Positions 1-5,922 of a DNA stretch of 10,934 bases are shown in pieces. The stretch spans positions 33,472 to 44,405 of the forward strand of contig DCTS01000016.1 in assembly GCA_002329645.1 (NCBI GenBank), in the 5' to 3' direction. The position numbers and the translations under genes are program-made. This DNA comes from Lachnoclostridium sp. UBA1434. GTDB lineage: Bacteria > Bacillota > Clostridia > Lachnospirales > Lachnospiraceae. Each line of letters starts with the position of its first letter. Position 1 is the first letter of the stretch. The notes beneath the pieces were generated by a model, which had not been told where the DNA came from, searched no databases, and saw nothing but the letters and a program-made list of their open reading frames with translations.

Positions 1-117
1 CATATATAAATATGATTCATATATGAAAATATTTCATAAATGAACATGTTTCATATATGAACGATTTATATATATACAATCCATTTATAAATACAAGTCA
101 TTTATATATGTTTTCTG
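1..117. repeat. Tandem array of 17-bp AT-rich palindromic repeats
   Basis: Seven consecutive units fit a strict 17-bp register, with unit starts at 16, 33, 50, 67, 84 and 101, plus a partial unit covering 1-15 that is cut by the window edge. Units 16-32, 33-49 and 50-66 each begin with the 12-bp palindrome TTCATAWATGAA. Units 84-100 and 101-117 drift to TTTATAAATACAAGTCA and TTTATATATG. Unit 67-83 is the most degenerate. The array continues to the left beyond the window. Its right end contains the stop codon and last codons of the YihY/BrkB gene on the minus strand. Iterated operator, iteron-like protein-binding site, transcript-end structure and plain slippage repeat are all possible; the sequence does not decide between them. 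Confidence 0.8.
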
Positions 118-973
118 CTTTATCCTTTTTATAAAGCTGCTTAATCTTGTTTATAACTGCCTTGTTCTCCACAAGGAGGTTAATCTCGGCTCCTATAAAC
201 AGGATGTACATGCAGCAGTACATCCACAGCATGAAGAGTACAATAGCAGTCAGGCTGCCATACATTGAAGCATAATTGGAATAGTGGTCAATATAATAGG
301 AAAAGGCATAGGAGAAGGCCATCCAGCCCCCGGCACTTACCAACGCACCGGGAAGTTCATTTATAAACCTTGTCTTCCGGTTTGGGATAACCACATATAT
401 GAACAGGAAGAAGACCAGCAGAATAATCAGACCCACAATTGTGCGCAGGCTTATAATCAGCAGGGCAAGGTCCTTAAGAACCGGAAATTTCTGCTCTATC
501 CATATATAAAGCCGGTTGCCGAATACCAGCAGGACCATGCTTGCAATAAGCAGGATTGCAAAGATCAGAGTATATATGGTGGACAATAATCTAAGGAATA
601 TGGATTTTCTGGTTTCATTAATTTCATAAACAGAATTCATACCCTTCATAATTGCAAAGAAGCCTTTACCTGCGGACCAGAGCGCTGTAATAGCAGTAAT
701 GGAGATGAGAGTTCCTGAAGAAGCGGAGCTGTCTATTTCATCCACTATCGATATAACAAAGGAGTTGATGGCGGAGGGAAATATCTGATAAAACAGGTTT
801 AGCAGCGTGCTCTCCTTGATTGATAACTGGCTGATTATGGCCAGCAGGAGCATCAGGAACGGGAAAAAGGATATGATGATAAAAAACGCAGCCTGGGCGG
901 AGAAGGCAGCAACATGATCATCCCTGACCTTCCGTGAGAATATGTTTATCAATTTAAGGGTGGATTTTATCAT
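98..973 (-). CDS. YihY/virulence factor BrkB family inner membrane protein
   Basis: This 291-residue polytopic membrane protein has about six hydrophobic segments, roughly residues 24-48, 87-107, 127-152, 168-197, 208-230 and 238-266. The family signatures are visible: an N-terminal AAFFIIISFFPFLMLLL segment and a C-terminal YGSLTAIVLFMLWMY...IGAEIN segment. The family (once misnamed RNase BN) occurs widely in bacteria. Its biochemical role is unsettled and transport has been suggested, so no substrate is assigned. The ATG at 973 is preceded on the minus strand by GGAG with 6 nt spacing. The gene lies 57 nt downstream of the lipoprotein gene on the same strand with no obvious terminator between them, so cotranscription is likely. 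The last residues (ENIYK) and the stop lie inside the 17-bp repeat array. I see no terminator beyond the stop. Confidence 0.9.
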   Translation of the reverse strand: MIKSTLKLINIFSRKVRDDHVAAFSAQAAFFIIISFFPFLMLLLAIISQLSIKESTLLNLFYQIFPSAINSFVISIVDEIDSSASSGTLISITAITALWSAGKGFFAIMKGMNSVYEINETRKSIFLRLLSTIYTLIFAILLIASMVLLVFGNRLYIWIEQKFPVLKDLALLIISLRTIVGLIILLVFFLFIYVVIPNRKTRFINELPGALVSAGGWMAFSYAFSYYIDHYSNYASMYGSLTAIVLFMLWMYCCMYILFIGAEINLLVENKAVINKIKQLYKKDKAENIYK

Positions 974-1013
974 AATATTCTCCGTCAGCTAACTTATTCT
1001 CTGAAAACACGTA

Positions 1014-1042
1014 TCAGGAAATATAATGCCTTATTTTCCTGA
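1014..1042 (-). other. Inverted repeat at the lipoprotein-brkB junction
   Basis: TCAGGAAA at 1014-1021 is the exact reverse complement of TTTCCTGA at 1035-1042, with a 13-nt loop that contains the lipoprotein stop codon (1031-1033). No T-run follows on either strand. It is therefore more likely an RNA processing or stability element, or chance, than an intrinsic terminator. Confidence 0.35.
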
Positions 1043-2053
1043 CGAGCCGATAACTAATGAATCCCAATATTCCGTATTTATACGTATATCATATTGAGAT
1101 TTCCATTCATTATAAAGGGCTTCAAACTGTCTGTATTCCTCGGCCTTTACGGCTCCCTCCACAGCTTGCTCATACCTGTCTGGAGAATTATTATCCAGCA
1201 TGTGAATTATATAATAACCGTAATTTATTGTTATTATTTCACTGTAGGCGCCGTTTTCAAGAAGTATTGCCGCATCCCTATATTCCGGTTCGGGTATATT
1301 ATCCGAAAGAATGAAGCTCCTGGAGTATTTGGTAAGGATATCATCCGTATCCTCCTTAATAATCTGAGCAAAATCAAGGCCTTTTTCTATCTTTACAAGC
1401 GCATCCTCCAGAGCAGCATATGATTTACGAAGCTCATCCCTGCCAAGGGGAATTATATCCTGATCCTGACGAATAACCGTCGCAGCATACAGGCATTCTG
1501 TCTTATATTCACGATAATCCTCGGGATTGATATCCTGCCGGATACTATCGGTGTCTATGTCAAAGTCCTTTATAACTTCAAGATAATATTTGTCTCCAAG
1601 GCCAAGCCTGTTATATGCCTTAAGAATTATTTCCCTGGTCAGTCCTGCGGCAGCAAGCTTTGCGGTATCAATCTCCATCAAAACCTTATCGACGGCTTCC
1701 TCATTGGCAGCAATTTCATCCTCCGTCAGGCTTATACCGGCCTTTTTTGCACGGTCGTTGAGTATCTCATACATGGTCACTCTGGAAAGCACCGTGTCCT
1801 TAGCTATATCTCTGAGCGTATCTCCCTTTTCATTATATGGGGTATCCCAATAGCTCATTCCGTAATTCTCACGGTAGAGTTCATCCATGGAATTTCCCTC
1901 GGATTCAATCAGGTAGATATCATACAGGAAATCTTCCTTAGTAAGCTTTATATCATCAATGGTTAATACGGCTTCCACTTTCTTTTCACAGCCTGAGATT
2001 GCTATACTGAAAAAAACTAATAACAGCAATGTGATTATAATCGACTTTTTCAT
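1031..2053 (-). CDS. Lipoprotein with degenerate SurA/PrsA-type peptidyl-prolyl isomerase fold
   Basis: This 340-residue exported lipoprotein has a type II signal peptide: MKKS, a hydrophobic core at about residues 5-20, and an ISGC lipobox with Cys22 as the predicted lipidated residue. After it comes a helical SurA/PrsA-like N-domain (about 28-165, starting LTIDDIKLTKEDF) and a parvulin-like region (about 184-287) ending in GAYSEIITINYGYYIIHML, which matches the usual parvulin ending GEiS.pv.t.yGyHII. The conserved His of parvulin ASHIL is absent (LYAATVIRQ at 188-196), the His of YGYHII is Tyr281, and the GG.LG stretch is missing. Isomerase activity is therefore doubtful, and a chaperone or foldase role at the outer face of the membrane is inferred. 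The ATG at 2053 has GGAGG 7 nt upstream. The gene probably leads a two-gene operon with brkB. Confidence 0.8.
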   Translation of the reverse strand: MKKSIIITLLLLVFFSIAISGCEKKVEAVLTIDDIKLTKEDFLYDIYLIESEGNSMDELYRENYGMSYWDTPYNEKGDTLRDIAKDTVLSRVTMYEILNDRAKKAGISLTEDEIAANEEAVDKVLMEIDTAKLAAAGLTREIILKAYNRLGLGDKYYLEVIKDFDIDTDSIRQDINPEDYREYKTECLYAATVIRQDQDIIPLGRDELRKSYAALEDALVKIEKGLDFAQIIKEDTDDILTKYSRSFILSDNIPEPEYRDAAILLENGAYSEIITINYGYYIIHMLDNNSPDRYEQAVEGAVKAEEYRQFEALYNEWKSQYDIRINTEYWDSLVIGSSGK

Positions 2054-2074
2054 AGTTATCCTCCATATATTTTA

Positions 2075-2102
2075 ATTTTATCCTATTCCGGTTTATAGTC
2101 AA
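2075..2102 (-). promoter_or_regulatory. Putative sigma-A promoter for the lipoprotein-brkB unit
   Basis: On the minus strand TTGACT (2102-2097) is followed after 16 nt by TAAAAT (2080-2075). Each hexamer matches consensus at 5 of 6 positions. The start site would fall near 2068, giving a short leader that still contains the GGAGG ribosome site at 2064-2060. Read by eye only. Confidence 0.5.
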
Positions 2103-2260
2103 GGATTATAGATAATACAAGTAAAGTATTTTTTTAAGGAAAATAGATTTTCAGGAAAATAAATATCCTTTAATTTGATTATGTGAAAGAATGTGCCATG
2201 GTAATATTTTACCGTTATATTTGCAAATAAATATTTTATACTCATATAGCCTATAAACTC
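2103..2260. other. AT-rich divergent intergenic DNA without a recognised gene
   Basis: This is the central part of the 323-nt gap between the divergent lipoprotein and 48-residue ORF genes (2054-2376). It is strongly AT-rich and holds small inverted repeats, for example GGTAA-TATT-TTACC at 2200-2213 and GAAAAT-AG-ATTTTC at 2139-2152. I recognise no riboswitch, tRNA or conserved ORF in it. The flanks carry one promoter for each direction. Confidence 0.5.
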
Positions 2261-2289
2261 TTGATTTTTCAATGTATTATGTTTATGAT
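2261..2289 (+). promoter_or_regulatory. Putative sigma-A promoter for the 48-residue ORF and TPR gene
   Basis: TTGATT (2261-2266) and TATGAT (2284-2289) are separated by exactly 17 nt and match the -35 and -10 consensus at 4 of 6 and 5 of 6 positions. Transcription would start near 2296, leaving a leader of about 80 nt before the ATG at 2377. It reads away from the lipoprotein promoter at 2075-2102. Confidence 0.5.
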
Positions 2290-2376
2290 GATAAGTGGGA
2301 TGTAATTTATGTAAATTATAGATTAGCAACCTTTCCTGTACTAAATCAGGATACAATATGGTTAGGAGGCTAAAGC

Positions 2377-2523
2377 ATGATTAATTTTGATGAAGAAATT
2401 GAAAAGTTCCAGCCAAGTCCCGATATCGAACAGGCGGAAGATGTTATAAAGAACAACGACCTGACTGACATAACCGATATTTTAAAGGAATTGTTGAAGG
2501 GCAAGGATAAAAACGAAATATGA
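2377..2523 (+). CDS. Small acidic protein of unknown function (48 aa)
   Basis: The ORF encodes 48 residues starting MINFDEEIEKFQPSPD and ending KELLKGKDKNEI. It has a strong ribosome binding site (TAGGAGG at 2363-2369, 7 nt before the ATG), which is the main reason to call it real. The product is acidic (14 Asp/Glu against 6 Lys), lacks Cys, signal peptide and membrane segment, and looks mostly helical, with a predicted amphipathic C-terminal helix around residues 28-42. It ends 21 nt before the zinc-ribbon/TPR gene, so the two are almost certainly cotranscribed. I do not recognise the family. It could be a partner or regulator of the TPR protein, or a short leader ORF. No function is assigned. 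Confidence 0.65.
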   Translation: MINFDEEIEKFQPSPDIEQAEDVIKNNDLTDITDILKELLKGKDKNEI

Positions 2524-2544
2524 TGGAAGTTAGGTGAGAATTAG

Positions 2545-3945
2545 ATGATCTGCCCGAATTGCCATAGCAATATATCTGATAAGAGAAAGCGCTGTGATCG
2601 ATGCGGAACGGACCTGACATATTATAAAAAGATACTTAGGACATCCGACTTTTATTATAATAACGGCCTGGCCAGGGCTAAGGTCAGGGATCTGTCGGGA
2701 GCGGTGAACGCACTTAAGAACTGTCTTGCGCTTAACAAACTGAATACCGATGCCAGGAACCTTCTTGGACTGGTATATTTTGAGATGGGCGAGACCGTAG
2801 CAGCGCTCAGTGAGTGGGTAATCAGCAAGCATTTCCAACCGGTGGATAATGATGCCGACGAATATATTAATGCGGTCCAATCCAATCCGACCAAGCTTGA
2901 CAACCTGAACCAGGCTATAAAGAGATATAACAATGCCCTGACCTTTGCAAAACAGGGGAGCGATGATCTTGCCATTATCCAGTTGAAGAAGGTTGTTGTA
3001 CTAAACCCGCACTTTATTCGTGCATATCAGCTTTTAGCCTTGCTATGCATGAAGAATAATGATAACGAGCCTGCCAAAAAGTATTTGATCAAGGCAGGCA
3101 AAATAGATGTATCCAATACTACCACGCTGAAATATATGAGGGAGCTTGAGGCGCCTGAAAGCCCGGCGGGCGAACAGGATGAATCGGAGGATGCGGGCAG
3201 GGGTCTTACATCCTCCATAATGCCGGTAACCTCCTATAAAGAGGACAGGCCCAATATAATGGCTTATGTGAATCTGGTATTAGGTGTAATTATCGGCCTT
3301 GCAATTATGGCTATTCTTGTAATACCCTCACTTAAGAAGGATCAGGCGAATAATAACAATAAGGGTGAAACTAATTATGGCATAAGTATTGAAACCCTGC
3401 AGGAGAAGGAGGACGAGATAACCGCCCTTCTTCAGGAAAACAGCAGCTTAAAGCAGGAGATCAGTTCCCTTAAGACTCATATTGACAATATAGTAATCCC
3501 TGAAACCAATCCCACACTGTATGATCCGCTGCTTACGACAGCAGGTGAATATATGGATGAGCTGATTAAACCGGAGGAGGAAAGGGAGCTGGTTAATATT
3601 GCAGAGAAGCTTATGGTTATAGATACGAGCGAATATGAGTCCCAGGAAGCCCTTGCACTTCTGGAGCTGATGAGGAGCGGGACGTATCCCGCAGCAGCCA
3701 GGGCATATTACGATATAGGGCATGATCAGTACGGAGACTATAAATACGAGGATGCGCTTGTAAATCTCAGAAAGTCCTATGAGCTGGATCCGACCAATGT
3801 AAGCGCAATATATTTCATAGCAAGAACATACCATCGAATGAATGATTTTGATAATGCAAGGCTTTTCTATGAGATTGTGATAACGGATTTTCCCGATTCC
3901 AACAGGGCTGATGATGCAGAAGATTTCTTAAGCCAGATTGACTGA
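2545..3945 (+). CDS. Zinc-ribbon, TPR, single-TM, coiled-coil, TPR protein
   Basis: This 466-residue protein starts with a zinc-ribbon knuckle pair, C3-x2-C6 and C17-x2-C20. Tetratricopeptide-like helical repeats follow from about 35-98 and 120-200. Next comes an acidic, low-complexity linker (about 203-235), one membrane helix (about 240-261) and a Lys- and Asn-rich stretch. A coiled coil (about 282-316) with heptad-like Leu, Glu and Lys leads to a second TPR region (about 383-465, including YEDALVNLRKSYELDPTN). There is no signal peptide. The zinc ribbon and first TPR set are therefore predicted in the cytoplasm and the coiled coil and last TPRs outside. Such proteins are common in Clostridia, and TPRs usually serve as protein-binding scaffolds; the role here is unknown. 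The ATG at 2545 follows a GGTGAG-type site and is adopted because the Cys motif begins immediately. It is the second gene after the 48-residue ORF. Confidence 0.85.
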   Translation: MICPNCHSNISDKRKRCDRCGTDLTYYKKILRTSDFYYNNGLARAKVRDLSGAVNALKNCLALNKLNTDARNLLGLVYFEMGETVAALSEWVISKHFQPVDNDADEYINAVQSNPTKLDNLNQAIKRYNNALTFAKQGSDDLAIIQLKKVVVLNPHFIRAYQLLALLCMKNNDNEPAKKYLIKAGKIDVSNTTTLKYMRELEAPESPAGEQDESEDAGRGLTSSIMPVTSYKEDRPNIMAYVNLVLGVIIGLAIMAILVIPSLKKDQANNNNKGETNYGISIETLQEKEDEITALLQENSSLKQEISSLKTHIDNIVIPETNPTLYDPLLTTAGEYMDELIKPEEERELVNIAEKLMVIDTSEYESQEALALLELMRSGTYPAAARAYYDIGHDQYGDYKYEDALVNLRKSYELDPTNVSAIYFIARTYHRMNDFDNARLFYEIVITDFPDSNRADDAEDFLSQID

Positions 3946-3960
3946 TAAAAGCCGCTTTTA
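3946..3960 (+). other. Short palindrome after the TPR gene
   Basis: TAAAAGC-C-GCTTTTA starts directly after the stop codon at 3943-3945. As RNA it can form about 6 bp with a 3-nt loop, ending in a short U-stretch. It is too weak to call a terminator on its own. The stronger hairpin 55 nt downstream is the likelier transcript end. Confidence 0.3.
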
Positions 3961-4014
3961 CAACCGGGCAACAGCCTGATGAATATACTAAAAAACTGAA
4001 GATAAAAATTAACG

Positions 4015-4064
4015 AAAAAGACGTTTCATGACGGACTGATAAAGTCCCATAAATGTCTTTTTTT
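4015..4064 (+). terminator. Intrinsic terminator between the TPR unit and spoIIAA
   Basis: AAAAAGAC (4015-4022) pairs with GTCTTTTT (4055-4062). Inside it ATG/CAT and GGACT/AGTCC (around 4028-4050) extend the hairpin with small bulges, leaving a GATAA loop. The T-run covers 4058-4064. The 5' A-run makes it potentially bidirectional. It insulates the spoIIA operon from the upstream unit. Confidence 0.8.
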
Positions 4065-4102
4065 CGTATGTATAATTGTAAAAACCAATATAAGGAAATG
4101 AC

Positions 4103-4112
4103 AGGAGGGAGG
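4103..4112 (+). promoter_or_regulatory. Ribosome binding site fixing the spoIIAA start
   Basis: AGGAGGGAGG lies 6 nt before the ATG at 4119. It supports that start over the in-frame ATG at 4053, which sits inside the terminator hairpin and has no ribosome site. Confidence 0.75.
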
Positions 4113-4118
4113 CTTTAC

Positions 4119-4511
4119 ATGCAAAACAGTAAAAACCATGGAAGAAATAATAACACAGCAGGAGAGGAGGATACGGTATACGAGATAAGCCAAAGATGCC
4201 TTATTATTAGGCTGGGAAAGGAGCTTGACCATCATAACGCAATAGGCATAAGGGAAAAAGCTGACAAATATATTGAAAGATATCATGTTATGCATATAAT
4301 ATTTGACTTTTCCCGTGCTGAATTTATGGACAGCGCAGGAATAGGAGTTGTCCTGGGCAGGTACAGGAAGGTTTACTTCATCGGCGGAAGGATTGCGGTG
4401 GCAAGCGTAGGCACTGTCATAGACAGGGTACTTAGATTGTCCGGCCTGTATAAAATAGTTGAAAAATATGATTCGGTTGAAATCGCTCTGAATAAACTGC
4501 AGAAGGCGTGA
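4119..4511 (+). CDS. spoIIAA: Anti-sigma F factor antagonist SpoIIAA (STAS domain)
   Basis: This 130-residue STAS protein is the anti-anti-sigma factor of the sigma F partner switch. When unphosphorylated it displaces sigma F from SpoIIAB; SpoIIAB phosphorylates it, and SpoIIE restores it. GKELDHHNA (33-41) and FMDSAGIGVVLGRY (69-82) align with Bacillus SpoIIAA GELDHHTA and FMDSSGLGVILGRY. The Ser after the conserved Asp, the phosphorylation site (Ser58 in Bacillus), is Ser72 here, and the next Ser is replaced by Ala73. LRLSGLYKIV (105-114) matches the C-terminal family motif. An Asn-rich N-terminal extension of about 12 residues precedes the fold. It is first of spoIIAA-spoIIAB-sigF, 44 nt before spoIIAB. 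Bacillus spoIIA is driven by sigma H; I could not find a convincing sigma H promoter here, only a TATAAT-like element at 4071-4076. Confidence 0.95.
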   Translation: MQNSKNHGRNNNTAGEEDTVYEISQRCLIIRLGKELDHHNAIGIREKADKYIERYHVMHIIFDFSRAEFMDSAGIGVVLGRYRKVYFIGGRIAVASVGTVIDRVLRLSGLYKIVEKYDSVEIALNKLQKA

Positions 4512-4555
4512 CTATGCCGGTATCTTAATGAATAAGAAAGGGGATAAGTATATAT

Positions 4556-5029
4556 ATGAAAGAAGCAAATACAATGCTGCTGGAATTTGAAAGCAGATCA
4601 CAGAATGAAAGCTTTGCCCGTACAGTAATAGCGGCATTTGCAGCCTCGCTGGATCCTACGATTGAGGAGCTTGCTGATATTAAGACCGCAGTTTCGGAAG
4701 CAGTTACAAACTGCATAATTCATGGCTATGCCGACAATATAGGTATTATCGCTATGAGATGCAGTATCTGCGGCAATGAGCTCACGGTTGAGATAGAGGA
4801 TAAGGGAGTGGGGATTGAGAATGTGGAAAAAGCAATGGAACCGCTGTATACCTCCAGACCGGAGCTGGAACGCTCAGGCATGGGCTTCTCCTTTATGGAA
4901 GCCTTTATGGACGATCTTGAGGTAGAATCCGAACCGGGCAGGGGCACACTGGTCAGAATGAAGAAAAGATTGGGCAAGCCTGATCCGCTAAAGGAATATG
5001 CTAAAGAAACCGCACTAAAGGGACAGTAA
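4556..5029 (+). CDS. spoIIAB: Anti-sigma F factor / serine kinase SpoIIAB
   Basis: This 157-residue GHKL-fold ATPase binds and inhibits sigma F and phosphorylates SpoIIAA on serine. QNESFAR (16-22) and TAVSEAVTNCIIHGY (44-58) form the N-terminal helix and N box, with Glu48 and Asn52 in the catalytic and Mg-binding positions. DKGVGI (82-87) is the G1 box. RPELERSGMGFSFM (101-114) contains the ATP-lid/G2 region, and GRGT (128-131) is the G3-like element. Length is slightly above the 146 residues of Bacillus, due to a C-terminal tail (about 140-157). The start aligns with Bacillus (MKN.MHLEF against MKEANTMLLEF). Its AAGGGG ribosome site lies a rather long 12 nt upstream, so translation may be modest. 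It ends 29 nt before sigF. Confidence 0.95.
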   Translation: MKEANTMLLEFESRSQNESFARTVIAAFAASLDPTIEELADIKTAVSEAVTNCIIHGYADNIGIIAMRCSICGNELTVEIEDKGVGIENVEKAMEPLYTSRPELERSGMGFSFMEAFMDDLEVESEPGRGTLVRMKKRLGKPDPLKEYAKETALKGQ

Positions 5030-5058
5030 TACATAAGCAAGAAGGGAGCGGGGTTTAT

Positions 5059-5775
5059 GTGGATACGCTGGAGCTGATTAAAAAATCACGGGAAGGCGAT
5101 ACGGCTGCCAGAGACCTTGTTGTTGCGGAGAATGTAGGACTGGTATGGAGCATAGTGAGAAGGTTTGCCAACAGGGGACATGAAATGGAGGATCTTTTTC
5201 AGGTTGGAAGCATTGGCCTTATAAAGGCAATAGACAAGTTTGATTCCTCTTATGACGTTAAGTTTTCAACCTATGCGGTTCCTATGATTACCGGCGAAAT
5301 AAAAAGGTTTTTAAGGGATGACGGGATGATAAAGGTTAGCAGATCCTTAAAGGAGGCTGCAGTAAAAATCAGAGTTGAGAGGGAGAAGTTTGGCAGCATT
5401 TACGGAAGGGAGCCTACTGTAGAGGAGCTTAAGGAAAAGCTTAAGCTATCGAAGGAAGAGATACTTATGGCGCTTGAGATAGGCTCGGAGGTTGAATCCC
5501 TGTATAAAACAATATATCAGGGAGATTCGAGTCCTATATACCTGATTGATAAATTAGCAGAAACGGACGATGAAAGTGAAAAATTGATTGATAAGCTTGC
5601 ACTCAGGGAAATAATAAATTCTCTGAGTGAGAAGGAGAAGGAAATCATCAGGCTTAGATACTTTAAAGACAGAACCCAGACTGATATTGCAAGGGAGCTT
5701 GGAATATCCCAGGTGCAGGTATCCAGAATGGAAAAAAGAATTTTAAAGATAATGAGGGAAAGAATGGGAGCATAA
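5059..5775 (+). CDS. sigF: RNA polymerase sigma factor F (SpoIIAC), forespore-specific
   Basis: This 238-residue sigma-70 family factor directs early forespore transcription. Region 2 spans about 25-95, with DLFQVGSIGLIKAIDKFD (45-62), KFSTYAVPMITGEIKRFLRD (68-87) and the promoter-melting and -10 recognition helix. Region 3 is about 97-160. Region 4 is about 185-235, with LSEKEKEIIRLRYF and the helix-turn-helix TQTDIARELGISQVQVSRMEKR (about 206-227). The start is a GTG at 5059, about 10 nt after AAGGGAG (5042-5048). An ATG at 5057 overlaps it in another frame and encodes only six residues. The 5' order spoIIAA-spoIIAB-sigF is the conserved operon. A terminator-like hairpin follows at 5846-5900. 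The length is somewhat below the 255 residues of Bacillus sigma F, and no region is missing. Confidence 0.96.
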   Translation: MDTLELIKKSREGDTAARDLVVAENVGLVWSIVRRFANRGHEMEDLFQVGSIGLIKAIDKFDSSYDVKFSTYAVPMITGEIKRFLRDDGMIKVSRSLKEAAVKIRVEREKFGSIYGREPTVEELKEKLKLSKEEILMALEIGSEVESLYKTIYQGDSSPIYLIDKLAETDDESEKLIDKLALREIINSLSEKEKEIIRLRYFKDRTQTDIARELGISQVQVSRMEKRILKIMRERMGA

Positions 5776-5798
5776 TGCCATACATTCCCAGTATAGTA
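5770..5798 (+). promoter_or_regulatory. Candidate sigma G/F-type promoter at the sigF 3' end
   Basis: GCATA (5770-5774) and TATAGTA (5792-5798) are separated by 17 nt. They resemble the forespore sigma G pattern GYATR / CATnnTA with one mismatch in the -10. It overlaps the sigF stop codon. A transcript from here would have to read through the hairpin at 5846-5900. A second weak candidate, TGATTA (5841-5846) with CATGCCA (5865-5871, 18-nt spacing), would start inside that hairpin and escape it. Both are by-eye matches. Confidence 0.25.
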
Positions 5799-5809
5799 AA
5801 TGGCTAAAG

Positions 5810-5828
5810 CCATATAATACTTATATGG
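5810..5828. other. Perfect AT-rich palindrome downstream of sigF
   Basis: CCATATAA-TAC-TTATATGG is an exact inverted repeat with 8-bp arms and a 3-nt centre. A smaller hairpin, ATGGC-TAAA-GCCAT (5800-5813), overlaps its left end. It could be an operator for the spoVA unit or an RNA structure. No T-run follows. Confidence 0.4.
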
Positions 5829-5845
5829 TATAGTCAAGGCTGATT

Positions 5846-5900
5846 AAGCATCAAAATAAATGCTCATGCCATGCATAAGCAATTAATTTGATGCTTTTTT
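5846..5900 (+). terminator. Long hairpin terminator between sigF and the spoVA unit
   Basis: AAGCATCAAA (5846-5855) pairs with TTTGATGCTT (5887-5896). The pairing continues inward through TAA/TTA, TGCT/AGCA and ATG/CAT with single mismatches, to a CCATG loop near 5869-5873. A run of six T covers 5895-5900. It should end most sigF transcripts, implying that the spoVA genes have their own promoter, as expected for sigma G-controlled spoVA. It lies only 22 nt before the next start codon. Confidence 0.7.
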
Positions 5901-5922
5901 CACGAAAGGAAAGGGTGGTGCC

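Noticed and set aside
1..117. CRISPR array
   Set aside because: The period is only 17 bp with no unique spacers between repeats, and no cas genes are present.
284..589. 101-residue plus-strand open frame opposite the YihY/BrkB gene
   Set aside because: It is fully antisense to a recognised membrane protein gene and has a low-complexity Gln/Asn-rich translation typical of shadow frames.
2099..2356. 85-residue minus-strand open frame in the divergent intergenic region
   Set aside because: It starts with TTG, has no ribosome site, covers both putative promoters, and its composition reflects the AT-rich DNA.
3448..3834. 128-residue minus-strand open frame within the TPR gene
   Set aside because: It is antisense to a well-supported coding region, shows no family motif and lacks a convincing ribosome site.
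4053..4118. Longer spoIIAA starting at an ATG at 4053
   Set aside because: That ATG lies inside a strong terminator hairpin, has no ribosome site, and the extra residues have no counterpart in SpoIIAA. The ATG at 4119 has AGGAGGGAGG upstream.
4065..4118. Sigma H promoter for the spoIIA operon
   Set aside because: I found no AGGAWWW and RnnGAAT pair at proper spacing between the terminator and the spoIIAA ribosome site. A GTATAAT element at 4070-4076 has no matching -35, so I did not call it.
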